Shown here one piece after another: positions 45,005-55,855 of a DNA stretch of 64,000 nucleotides. Numbering within the stretch: the first letter of the stretch is position 1; the number at the start of each line of letters is the position of its first letter. Where the stretch lies: contig JAECYW010000002.1 of the NCBI GenBank assembly GCA_023014335.1, positions 2,790,001 through 2,854,000 on the forward strand, in the 5' to 3' direction. The translations under genes were made by a program, and so were the position numbers. Origin of the DNA: Galerina marginata (lineage: Eukaryota > Basidiomycota > Agaricomycetes > Agaricales > Galerinaceae). The notes under the pieces are model-generated. The model was not told the origin of the DNA and did no database searches. It was given only the letters and a program-made list of their open reading frames with translations.

Positions 45005-46959
45005 ATGTCTTCCTCCTCCTCTATCCATCTCAGACCTCCCTTCCGCGCAGAGCACATCGGTTCGCTCCTCCGCCCCAAAGCACTCTACGAGAAGCGACAG
45101 GCGCTCGAGGCCGGTAAGTGTGCCCAGGAAGACCTGAAGACCGTCGAGGAGGATGCGATAAAGCACGTCCTCAAGCTCCAGCAAGACGTCGGCATTAAAA
45201 CCCTTACAGATGGTGAAATGCGAAGGTCGGTTTGCATCGTACCAGTCGGCTGTACTTTTCTTTACGGTCCCACTTTCCCACTTAGGGGCTACTTTTTCGA
45301 GGGTGTGTTCGAAAAACTGGAAGGCATGACATATATTCCCAACCGTCGGTCTCTTCTTCGCCTCCTCGGCTTGTATGCGACGATGTGCTTATTTTTGATT
45401 AGGTCCTATCGTCCACCTTCAAGGTAAAACACCCCCCACTAACTCACCCAATTTCATGTCGTCGTGCTCAATGCGTCCATTCACAGCCGTACATTCCCCA
45501 TATCGCTTTCATGTATGCCGCAGGGCTCCAAGAAGCTGAGACGATATATTGCACCGTGAGACTGCTCCCTTCTTTCACTCAGCAATGTAATTTATCCCTT
45601 TGAATCTACAGGGAAAAATCAAACGTACTCGGTCGTTTTATGTCGACGAATTTAATTATCTCAAATCGCTTGTCCCTCCAGAGGTATGTTCGATCTTTAA
45701 TTAACTTTAGGAAATGAATGTTTTGTGTTGTTGACTCGTATGTTTATCGTTTCCCATGTTTAGGATGTGAAGCATATCAAGATCACCATGTGTTCTCCGT
45801 CGTGGTTCCATCAACGTCATGGCTCCGACCTAACATACGACCTATCTGTCTACAAGAACGACGGTGCGTCACATGGCGTTCGGTTGACGATTGCTGAAAC
45901 TGTCCCAACCTTAAGATGAATTTTTTGATGACCTGGGCAAGGCGTACCGAGAGGAGATCAAAGAATTATACTACCTAGGATGCCGTAAGTGTCAATTTTA
46001 ACTATTCTCCCACTTTGACACTGATGTCATACCCCGAAAGGCCATATTCAGATCGACGACCCGACGTTCTGCTATTTCTGTAACGACAACATGATTTCCG
46101 GCATGGAAAAGGCTGGGGTCGACCATGAAGCGCTCCTTGATACCTATATCCGCGCTATCAACGTCGTTACGCAAGGTCGTCCCGCCGATCTGACAACGAG
46201 TGTGCACATGTGCCGGGGTAACTTCAAGGTCCGTCGAGCTGCCTCCTTTACTCAAAGTTGTCGTTGGTTCTTAATTTTATATGCCGTATCAGGGGGGTGT
46301 ACACTTCTCGGAAGGAGGTTACGGAAGAATAGCGATCAAGCTATTCAACACCTTGGACGTCGACGTCTTCTACGTAAGTCCACTCCATGTCGATTAAACA
46401 CGAGAGTAGGACTCACCGCCCTCTTTCTCTTTTCGGCAGCTGGAGTATGACACAGACCGTGCAGGAGACTTTACGCCACTAAAGCATCTACCCCTTGACA
46501 AGGTAGCTGTCCTCGGACTTGTGACCACCAAGAACCCAAAGGTGAGTAACTTCAGCGGCTTCTTTTGACTGTGTGTTGCCTCGTACTAATTGAGGTGGTG
46601 ATACGATGACAGCTGGAATCACCTGAAGACATCAAGGCGCGAGTATATGAAGCGGCAGAAGTTTTGTCTCAAGGAAGCCCGAAGCGCTCCAAGGAAGCCG
46701 CACTGAACCAGTAAGCTGCCGTGAATTGTTCTAGCCTTGCAGGCGGCTCATGCACGATTCGATTTGTAGACTTTGCATCAGCACTCAGTGCGGATTCGCA
46801 TCGGTGTGGGAGGGTAATCCGGTTTCGGAAGAGGTCAGAGCAATTATTTAGCGACAACCTGCTTACTGAAGCCTGGACCTATCTTTTTTACAGGACGAAA
46901 TTAAGAAACTTGCCCTCCTGGTAGAGACTGCCAAAGAGATTTGGCCCGACTCGGCGTGA
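45005..46959 (+). CDS. Cobalamin-independent methionine synthase-like (UROD/MetE-like) protein
   Basis: A short MetE-C-domain homologue of the YxjG/YxjH type, predicted (beta/alpha)8 barrel; probably a zinc-dependent methyltransferase but its substrate in fungi is not settled. Key segments: HLRPPFRAEHIGSLLRP, KHVLKLQQDVGIKTLTDGEM, GYFFEGVFEKLEGM, IKITMCSPSWFHQRHGSDL, EEIKELYYLGCRHIQIDDPT then FCYF, TTSVHMCRGNFKGGVHFSEG, LEYDTDRAGDFTPLKHLP and KVAVLGLVTTKNPKLESPED. The C-terminal LCISTQCGFASVWEGNPVSE contains the conserved Cys. With HMC and Glu residues upstream it would complete a zinc site. Ten or so introns, all in phase; stop at 46957-46959. Confidence 0.85.
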
Positions 46960-47035
46960 TCGACTTGGATGGACAGATTGTTCTTTCACATTCTATTAGA
47001 ATCTATATCAAATCTGGAAAGCTATGTTAGTGGAT

Positions 47036-47644
47036 TTACGCTGGAGCTTGTTGTATGCGAACCTTCGTGAAGTAAAATAAATCGATGGATGAGACATTCA
47101 AATTATTCAATGCAGGCGGATTTTTGTCTTGGTAGCTATCTATCTTTTTTTGAGAGCTTTGCGTTGTCGGCTGTCTACATAGGGCGAGTCGACCTTCAGA
47201 TCTTGCACAAGTCCGGATCCTTGGATCCTTTTCAGTGCCCTTGAATCGTTCAAATCTGAAGTTCCTTATTTTGACAGGTACTGGACTCCATTCTCTTCGA
47301 ACTTCCGCGACCAGGTACACGTCAACGGGCAGATTTCCTGAAGTAGAAATATGATTACTCCCTTTGGCGATTGGCTGCAACTGCCTTTCACAGGATACCC
47401 ACCCTCTCCATTCTAACCGACCATTGAAGCCGGCTGACACTGGTCTTAGGACCTGCTCCTTCAAGCTGTACTGTTGCAGCGTATCTGCAGAACATCGCAC
47501 AGAATGGAAACGAGGTTGGCTGTCGTTTGTGATACTTATTCGTTGCTGCATACTCAGTGCTACCTGAGTCGTATATAGCCAGGCATAAACCCTCCATACT
47601 TCCATTTCACCTAGCCTTTTACCGTTGCAATTCCTGTAGGCCAT
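47036..47644 (-). CDS. Uncertain 202-codon ORF
   Basis: A continuous minus-strand frame convergent with the MetE-like gene. Content includes MEVWRVYAWLYTTQVALSMQ and RREWSPVPVKIRNFRFERFK. No motif, signal peptide or TM segment is recognisable, and no ATG context or introns support it. Its length is the only argument for coding, so it may be chance or a decayed gene. Confidence 0.2.
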   Translation of the reverse strand: MAYRNCNGKRLGEMEVWRVYAWLYTTQVALSMQQRISITNDSQPRFHSVRCSADTLQQYSLKEQVLRPVSAGFNGRLEWRGWVSCERQLQPIAKGSNHISTSGNLPVDVYLVAEVRREWSPVPVKIRNFRFERFKGTEKDPRIRTCARSEGRLALCRQPTTQSSQKKIDSYQDKNPPALNNLNVSSIDLFYFTKVRIQQAPA

Positions 47645-48150
47645 GCGTTGAAACCAGTTGGAGGTCAGCTGTTATGAGGGCGGTGTAGGCTCCCTGCCAG
47701 GCCCTATAGTCCAACTCAAAAACACAGTAGCGAATCTTTGGGAACACAAAGATTGGCAAGCTGACAGTCGGTGAAAAATGTGACGAACTATGAGCACATC
47801 ACATTTGTAGATTTTTACGCCTGAGTCCTGGCGGGGTAACTGTAGTATATGTACAACGTTAACTCACGACAGATGAACCTGCCAAAATAACCACTACCCA
47901 TTTTAGGCCAAGAGCTATATACTTAACCTTCTTTGAATGTAGCATGAACCGAGTGTCTTTGCTTCCGACACAGGCGAAGGCCTCAGAGGACAATAAAAAA
48001 GTAACAACTTATACCTTCCAACATGGCAGTCTGCCTTGGGTAACGCATCGGAAGTTGCCGTGATGTGGTACTTTACTTTGTCAAATCGCGATTGTTTTCT
48101 GTTTCAAACAACAGCTTGAGCTTCCAAAGGCCAACCCCCCAACGGAAGTC
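47645..48150. other. Intergenic
   Basis: A 506-bp stretch with no supported gene. It includes the upstream region of the next plus-strand gene. Confidence 0.45.
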
Positions 48151-50479
48151 ATGGTTAAAATTGGGCCCAAACTTCCTCCTCTGACTAGGCGACAACTGGA
48201 CAAAATAGAGAAAGAGCTTAAACGTGCTGAGCAGCGTGCCGATGGCCTCAATCCGAACCAACTAGGTGAACCTCGAGAGCACTTGAAATTACTTCTGTTA
48301 AAGAGCAAAAGAGCGCGGTCTAAACGTCCTGAAATTATCGCTTTTTCGCATTCCAGGAGGAAATGGGACAAGAATCAGAAGCGAGCTCAGGATAGAAGAT
48401 TGGCAAAGGACGTTGGGCAGAACCGCATTGCAGAAGGGTGACTTCTTAGCCGTCTTTACCTCACCTTTGCTGATTATTCTATCCTTGCTTCATCTCAGAT
48501 CTGGAAGAAGTGTATGTAGTCCCAATTCCGATCTTCCGGTCGGTAAAGATAGCCAGGATGACGTTGATTCCATGCCCCAGACGATGCCGGCTGCATTTCC
48601 TGGAGCTACAACTACCCATCGCAGTGCATCATCGGGCGGATCCCCTGAAATTTTCGTGTCCCCTCCCGAGAGCCCTATGCTTGATTCTTTTGGCGGAAGT
48701 ACACTTCCAGCTGAGGAAGCTTTTCCACCGCCTTTGACTCTGGGTCATGCGTTTCAGCATAAACCCGAAGAAGTTCTGGTCCTTTCTCCGCTTGTTTTCA
48801 TTCCCCCGACTCCCTGTCTGGATATCGGAAATAAGTTCAACAGACTCTTTCTGGAACGACAAGGTGCTCTCTTCATTGTCGTCTAGGACGTTGTCCACTC
48901 TAAAGCTCGAGAATGAGGACGATGACCAGATGAAAACACCTGTGGTTATTCTACCCCGTTAGAGTACGTATTTTCACCAAATTCGTGTAGATGTCAAGCT
49001 ATAGCGCATATATCCAGTCGCTCGCTGCGATTCAACCAAGTCTACCTTCTCAAGCCCCTCCTGGCGTGTCCCGTGGTCCCTCTGTTCGGAGGTCGCTAGT
49101 CCTCGTCAATTCAGTCGCGGCTTCCGCACGGCTATCCTTTCGCCAAGAAAATAGGTCATCCAAGCCCTTTATCTTTAGCAAGCCTTTGGATTTCACTGAG
49201 TATCCGGGCAAGTCTGGCTTAACGAAATCTTCTCTTCATGGGAGAGAATCTCCCCAGGTGAACCAGTCTTCTGCCGAAGCCAGCAAGAACGGCTCTTGCA
49301 CGAACAGGTCTACTCAAATCGGCTTTTCTGCTGCGGCATATCCATATTCTATGAGACGACCTGACTTCAATGAGCCTGGCGTGAACTTCACTGGCCCACC
49401 CAATTTTCTTGCAGCTTCCTTGTCTTCTGGGTCTAAACTATCAACTCTTCCGAGTACAGTCTTGCTTTCTGGACTACCTAGGACAACTCGTCTTAAAATA
49501 TCCGATGGACTTTATTCTGTGCAATCTAGGATCTCTGGCCTCCTTGAGTCCGCAACTCCTCTAACCCCTCACCATCTTGGACTGGGTGATGTATCTGATT
49601 GGGATGAAGATCTTGTCGCCTGTTCTGAAGGAAACTCTGGTTCCAAATCGGAGACGGACAAACCAGTTTGGTGGCAAGATCAGAACGACCTGGAAGCTGA
49701 TTATGGCGACATGGATGTTGACGATCTGTTCCACAATCTTGCGAAGGCCTCAACGCCAAAGCCTCGTGATGTATCCCGACAATTCTCGACTGCAGAATCA
49801 GCAGAAGAGCTCAATGATTAATAGCAATCTACACCTCCAACCGCACAAACCCAGTCCCAGCGAGACCCCTGATTGCCACAACTTTTCCTCTAATAAAGCC
49901 AAGTCGCATGGAATCAAGCCGACAAATATCGAAGCCGCCCCTTTCGTTGGAAGTGCTGATATACCCCCTCCTCTTGTTCCTTCTTTTGCCAATGCGCATG
50001 TCGCTGCTGCCGTAATCACCCTCGCTCCTGCGGCCCAGATTTCCCAAGGAGGAGGTTCTATCCACATTGCCGGTCGAGGTTTTCGGGTTCATAAAGCTAA
50101 TGAAATGGCCAAAGACAAAGACAAGCTGAAGAAAAACCCTGAAATTCGAAATTTGGATTTGGGCTCGCATACACAGGCTTCTACAGCACAGCCTTATTCA
50201 CTTCCTGACAACCAATCTGTCAACGTCGCGTCATGGTCATATCCAGATACTCCTCTTGCCCCTCAGCGCGGAATCATTCCTCCCGTTTCTACACCTGCTT
50301 CAAGGTCTCCCCTTATTTTTGCAATGGCGCTGCCTAGCCCACCTTGGTCTCGAACACCACTACTACCAATTCACGTTGTAGGAGCGCCAAAAGCTGATGG
50401 TAGAGAGTCAAGTGGTTTTGTGTCGGCGTTGAGATGGGTTATTAAAAAGACTCTAGGTTATTTTTGGCAACGTCGGTGA
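48151..50479 (+). CDS. Hypothetical disordered protein, multi-exon
   Basis: Starts MVKIGPKLPPLTRRQLDKIE with a basic, helical, possibly coiled-coil N terminus (LDKIEKELKRAEQRADGL). It then runs through several exons of Ser/Pro-rich sequence, including SPPESPMLDSFGGSTLPAEE, MSSYSAYIQSLAAIQPSLPS and DYGDMDVDDLFHNLAKAS. A final exon contains GSIHIAGRGFRVHKANEM and ends VIKKTLGYFWQRR at 50479. The frame changes near 48520 and 49800 are not explained by a clean intron, so two genes or sequence errors are possible. No domain recognised. Composition suggests an intrinsically disordered nuclear or regulatory protein; that is inference only. Confidence 0.45.
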
Positions 50480-50731
50480 GACTTTGCCTGCTTTTTAGCA
50501 AATCATGCAGTGCGTAGATCCGATGTGTGTCCACAATATGAACAGCGCGTGTGACAGCCAAGCAACAGGCTTCAACAGACCGGGAAGACAGCGATTACGT
50601 AAGTATATTGTGATGAAATGCCACGGCGAATTGAGCCCCGCTGCTCTATCTTGGTCGCCATTTCAGTCGTTAGCAAAACCCGTCCATTCTTTTTTCTTCG
50701 TTTTCCGTCGTGTTGTCGGTCTCTACTTTCA

Positions 50732-52578
50732 ATGAAGCCCGCCGTTTTTTCTCTTTTGGCTGTTGCTCTGTCCCTTTTTTCTGCTGTCTCCGTTACTACC
50801 GCCTTCACCTTTACCTTCAACCCACCGTCAGAATGTGACCCTCTCTCCCTTACATGGACGGGTGAGCTCGAGACACTAAGATCTCACTGTGTGTGTTACT
50901 TATAGTTAACAGGAGGGACGCCGCCTTTCCAACTCCTCGTCATTCCGGTAAGCATCGATCGTCTGAAGAGCTGAGCTTAATATTAATCGCGGACATGTTA
51001 GGTCTTTGGGAGGCCCCAGAATATGTCAATACCAGCGTCGGCGTTCAATAATGGGCAAGGGTCCTATTCTTTCCAACTTCCTTTCGCCAAAACCACGCAA
51101 ATGTTGCTCACAATGTCGGACGCGACCGGTTTTAATTCAGGGGGCTCGACTAATGTGTTGACGGTTCTGCCATCGAAGGGAGGCTCGTGCGACACAACTC
51201 TTGCTAGTTAGTCTAATTGGTCGATTGCTATTTGAACCATCCCTTGAACCTGGCCTTTTAGAAGTCGACTTTTCATTTGAACTGAATAGCGCACTGCAGC
51301 AATGCAGGTAGGCTTCCGGTCTAGGTTACTTGTTGGAATTGCATAACACTGTTCCCCAGACCATTCCTTTTCACCGAGTTCGCAAATGCTATCCAACCAG
51401 TGACAATAGGCGTGAGTCCCATTTTTCATGTACTCCTATAGTCTTTTTTGAATTGTCCCTTTACTAGATCATCATACCTGGTGGGAACACCATCCTTTTG
51501 CATCCTCCCGTTGGCTCGACTTCTTTCTCTTGGAATGCCAATGCAGCCCATGGAACCTCCATGCTATTTTTTATGACCGACGCGCAGGGGACGTCAAGGT
51601 GGAAGTTCGGATGTAAGAATAGTTGGCGTCTCTGATGATAATAGCTGCTTGGATGCTTCTTCTCCATCCTCGACTTCCGGGCCGCCTTCACCCACAGTTT
51701 CAGCACCTTCCACTACGGGTTCGAGTGGCCCTTCACCCACCTCCTCGGCCCCGGCAAAGGGAGGTATCTCAATTGCGGCTGTAGCAGGCACAGTAATTGG
51801 TGCCCTTTTGTTCTTGGCAGTAATAGTCACTCTTGGATTGTTCTTCCTGAGAAGAAAACGGGACGCGTCGACATTTAGGCGCCATTCACGAAGGATGGGC
51901 TCCGCATTGGATCTAAACTATGATTCGTTTGCAGGCGCACCTGGCCCCCCACCAGGCTCACACTACGGAACACCTCCGTCCACCAATATTCCCCCGACCT
52001 CCCCTTACCCATACTCCTCCGACTTGGCAGCTCCATATGCATCGAATCCTTTCCTTGACGCGTCCCCCGCGCAAACGCCCAGTCATTATCAGACACCTAG
52101 TCAATATGACGCATCAAGCATGTATACCTCCAGCCGATACCAGCCCTCTGAGCTCAGTTACCAAAATCCTGGAGGATACCGACCACCTTCGCAGCTCTAC
52201 CCTCCTCCTCAAACTTATCCCCCACAGACTTATCCCCCGCAGACTTATCCTCCGCCCGACCCATTCAACACGACTGGGCCACCTTTGCTCCCAGGATCCG
52301 AATATGAATCATATTCCAGGCAAAGTGGAGCCGAACAGTCGACCTCAAGGGATTCTATGTCGACTGCGCAACGCAAAGCCGCTATGGCTGGGGCAGCAAC
52401 ATACAAACCGTCGAGATTTATCGTCCACACCGACGTGGAGGATGATCTGCCTCCTCCTAATGAGGACGGCATTGTCGAACTACCTCCACAATACTCCGAA
52501 CGACGTGGTCCGCTAGGGTCCCTGGATCCCAATCCACCAGCTGCAAACGCTGGCTATCATCGGCCTGGTGCCCCATAG
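50732..52578 (+). CDS. Secreted-domain / single-TM cell-surface protein
   Basis: Type I membrane protein. Signal peptide MKPAVFSLLAVALSLFSAVS is followed by FTFTFNPPSECDPLSLTWTG. The extracellular module is Ig- or cupredoxin-like and typical of Agaricomycete surface proteins (GTPPFQLLVIP, NGQGSYSFQLPFAKTTQML, FLFTEFANAIQPVTIG). A Ser/Thr/Pro stalk leads to the membrane helix ISIAAVAGTVIGALLFLAVI followed by LRRKR. The cytoplasmic tail is Pro/Tyr-rich with repeated QTYPP units (QTYPPQTYPPQTYPPPDPF). It ends NAGYHRPGAP at 52578. About five introns. One surplus base near 51592 is needed to connect TDAQG to RQGGSSDVRIVGVSDDN. Function unknown; a wall-sensor or adhesion role is only a guess. Confidence 0.72.
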
Positions 52579-53941
52579 CTTTCATGATTGCTGATTTCCT
52601 ACACAACTGCCTTTTTTGACTTGTCGATACCTGTTTCGGATCTGCAGACGCCATCTCCCACAGCTCTTTTCACGCCTCACATGTTTTCGTATTCGTATAA
52701 TTATCTATCCGGGCTGTTTGTATTTTTGTGCATCTTCAGGACCATCCGCGCCTGCGTTTCGATCAGAGATCCAGCTATTGCTAGCCGATCCGACGAGACG
52801 GTATACTCAATGACATATCTTTGTATACCCCTAATTGCGGGAGTTGTTACCAATATGTTGTCCGATAACATCTTTCGGTGGTCGTGACGCTCGATGACCT
52901 ACAATGATGCGCGCCCCTGTCGGACAATAGTTTAACGCGATACAGGTAGCAATGCACCGAGTTTCTTTACCTGCGGCGCCCACTGATACTTCTGTTTCCA
53001 ACAGCTACAACCTTTGACGTATCAAACACATTTCCTGGCCATATAATCAGACACTCTGCTCTTTCAGTCTTTGATCGTTCTGGGAGGACTTCAGCCATCA
53101 GACTGATCTCAAACTTGGGCTGGGTGTACTATGGTCTTGCCTTTTTTTTTCTTGCTCGAGAGTAGATCCAGCTCTTGTCCGCTCATTCATGACCATGGTT
53201 GTTGCCAAAGTTACTATCTATGCAAATCTTGTTCGAAGTTCTACTTCCGCAATTGCAAACGGATTCAGAGTCTTTGGCATGGTTCGCTGCTGACCTTACA
53301 CCTTGTTATTTCCTCCCCGGGCCCCAACAACTGACGAGCTCTTAACCTGTTGAAAATCATGTAAAATGAACCCATCACTGGTGCTTCTCTTTCTGCTCCA
53401 AAAGAAAAGAGCGAGTCGTTTATTTCCTTGAGCTTCTCGGGCTTGCCAGTTTCTGTAAAAATTTAGCACAGCATTTATCACCAACCCAAACACGGTTATT
53501 AGGAGAGTCGTCCGTTCTAGCTGTTTTGTCTGCGTCAGACGAGTGAACGGACACAGGACTTGTATCAGGAAATACTACGAAGCAGCACCGTAACGATTGG
53601 AGCGTTAACCTGAATCATTTCTGCATCGTTCACAAGCCAGAATGATAGGCCATACGGGATGTGATTGACAGGAAGATTGAACATCAGGACGGCTTTATAA
53701 ACAACAACAGAAATGCTAACGATAGCGATCGACTTAATATACACGACGCAGGCGCTAATATATCACAAGGTTCCCCTTCGAAAGACGGATATAAGGTCAT
53801 CGAATTGTCCACGACAAAGAGGGGAACGAGGAACTATCTATGAGATAGTAGTACACACCAAGGAGGTTTAAGTTACAACAAATGCAAAGCTGCTGCAGTC
53901 ACTCCTTCACGTCAAGCAAGAAAAACGTGGGAATGGTATGG
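52579..53941. other. Intergenic with coding-like minus-strand fragments
   Basis: 1363 bp without a gene I can assemble. On the minus strand between about 53210 and 53700, open segments look protein-like (YKAVLMFNLPVNHIPYGLSF, GKPEKLKEINDSLFSFGAER, PVMGSFYMIFNRLRARQLLG) but sit in different frames. They may be exons of an unrecognised or decayed gene. Confidence 0.35.
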
Positions 53942-54809
53942 TCATGATTCAACGGGTGGGCCTGCTTCGTGCGCGGCCTCTTGCGTTGCTTCTGTGCTGA
54001 GGTTTTGACGAGCAAAAGCGTCGATCATGGCTTCCTGGTCTTTGCGCCGGCGGTGCCTCTTCCGTCTATCTTCTTTAATTAGTCTTTCAACCTTTCGCCG
54101 GGATTTGCTGTGTAGGCGGGGGTCTGCAATTGCTTGTTTGCATTTATAGCAAGCAAGTTCGATACTCGCAAGCAAACGGAGCGTCTCTGAATTATTCAAA
54201 GCCTAGCACAATGCAAGGTGGGTGTCAGGGGAGCAAGACCTCTTCAACGAATAGACATACGTTTAGAGACCACGATACGACGCGATTTCCGTCCACACAG
54301 CTTATAACCACAAAATTTCCTCTCTTCTCCGCTTGAAGATCGGACGACTGAAAAAGATCAAAAGTAAGTAACAGGAAAGAATAGTGGCAGGGTAGAAACA
54401 ACATACTTCACTAAATGTGGCCATAGTTTTTCCGTTTGTCAGATTTCTAACCACTGCAGGCAAGATAAACAATGTCAGTGAGCGGGAATGTCGGTCTAGA
54501 GCGACTTACCAACGCGCGACGAATGTCCAGAAACTTCCTGTGTCACGATGCCTCTTCCTTGATAAGCCCAAGTATCCTTTCCAGGGCTGCGGATATGGAC
54601 TTTGACTTGAATCTCCCGAAAGTTGTCCCGAACGGAAGGAGCAGGAAGGTGTGGAGCTGGGCGTCAAATAAGTAGGTACTCTGGGACCAACAAAGGAAAA
54701 GACACCATCCCTCACCTTGATTGACGTGCGCATCTGCAGGGGAATTCTGGGTATCCTGGGTTGAAGGTGCACCGTCGATATCCATGGTCTCGTCTGGCAT
54801 CTGTGGCAT
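53942..54809 (-). CDS. Hypothetical small basic-tailed protein
   Basis: Multi-exon minus-strand gene starting MPQMPDETMDIDGAPSTQ. Then come FDAQLHTFLLLPFGTTFGR and FKSKSISAALERILGLIKEE, a short VRNLTNGKTMATFSE exon, and LQAEKRGNFVVISCVDGNRV. The last exon begins ALNNSETLRLLASIELACYK and carries the very basic RLIKEDRRKRHRRRKDQEAM, ending PPVES at 53942. Four introns with reasonable splice sites are inferred. The basic stretch could be a nuclear localisation signal. I do not recognise the family. Confidence 0.45.
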
Positions 54810-54874
54810 GAAAATTGGCGGGTCACCTCTGGGAACTGTCAACAACCGTGAAGCAAGATATAGCTGCGCAGAAC

Positions 54875-55518
54875 ACGCTGACTATTCTAAGCAGATAAGC
54901 AGTTCAAAGCCAAGGACTTTGAGGACTGGATGGTGGTCGTTGAAGCAGGAAGACTCCGAAGGTTCAGGTCACGCTTTACATCGCGAAGCCAATTAGGCCT
55001 CACGTGCGCCACAATCTATCATTTCAGTGGAGGAAGGCTCGGCTATTTCTCTCCTGAAAACATTCAATCCATAGTGGAGCATGAAACCTCTCGAAAAATG
55101 TGTGTTCTCAAGGTATGGGATGGAATGACTCAAAGAACGGCCGTTTGTTTCCCTCCGAACGAAAAAAGGTTGGATACCTTTCAGGACGGCTGTACAATGT
55201 CGACTTCCACAATCGGTACCATCTACTTTAGCAGGAAGACCCCCAATCAAGAGAGAAAGGTATGGGGTTTCATTTCCTAACTTCAAGAAGCCCTTTACTA
55301 AATTCGCCGCCATTGAGAGAAGAAGACTGTCAATATTTCTCGCAACCCTCAAGCGATTTTCATCGTCTCAAGGCGCCGAAAGAAGTTGGAACGCTTGCAA
55401 ATCTAGAGGGAAGCGCTATCCTGCAGAAAAAGGGAGAGAAGATGCTGACGACGAGAAGGACCATTGGACCGACGAATATTCCTCGTCCCTGGCATCCCTG
55501 GGCATCACTGACAAAATG
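54875..55518 (+). CDS. Hypothetical protein, exon structure unresolved
   Basis: Plus-strand coding-like stretch. An exon reading QFKAKDFEDWMVVVEAGRLR continues to HFSGGRLGYFSPENIQSIVE. A possible GTATGG intron leads to VGYLSGRLYNVDFHNRYHLL. A later frame holds VSFPNFKKPFTKFAAIERRR and ends HWTDEYSSSLASLGITDK near 55518. Start codon and junctions are not fixed. No family recognised. Confidence 0.3.
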
Positions 55519-55855
55519 ACCCACCTCTCCTCCCCCCCCCCAAAAAAAAGAACGAACACAAAATGGCCAAAAACAGCCCTCTTCCTCCCGACCAGCCCCG
55601 TTAACTGCTTTCCGGAATTTCCATGGGTATCACCTCTTACATATTGGTATGACAATTTTTTTTGGTTGACGATAATGGGTAGAGTCTTTGAACTAAGCAT
55701 TGCACTCCATAAACATATTACTCTGGTACTCTGGACTGCTCAATTTTCATCATCTGCTCACTTTATATGAATGTCACTGTCAGCTATATCATGTGTCAAT
55801 TGAAAGAATTGAAAGCCTAACAATAAGTATAGAGTATTGCTCGATGAAAGAATTC
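55519..55855. other. Intergenic with C and A homopolymers
   Basis: A 337-bp AT-rich stretch. It contains adjacent poly-C and poly-A runs near 55530-55550. No gene seen. Confidence 0.45.
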
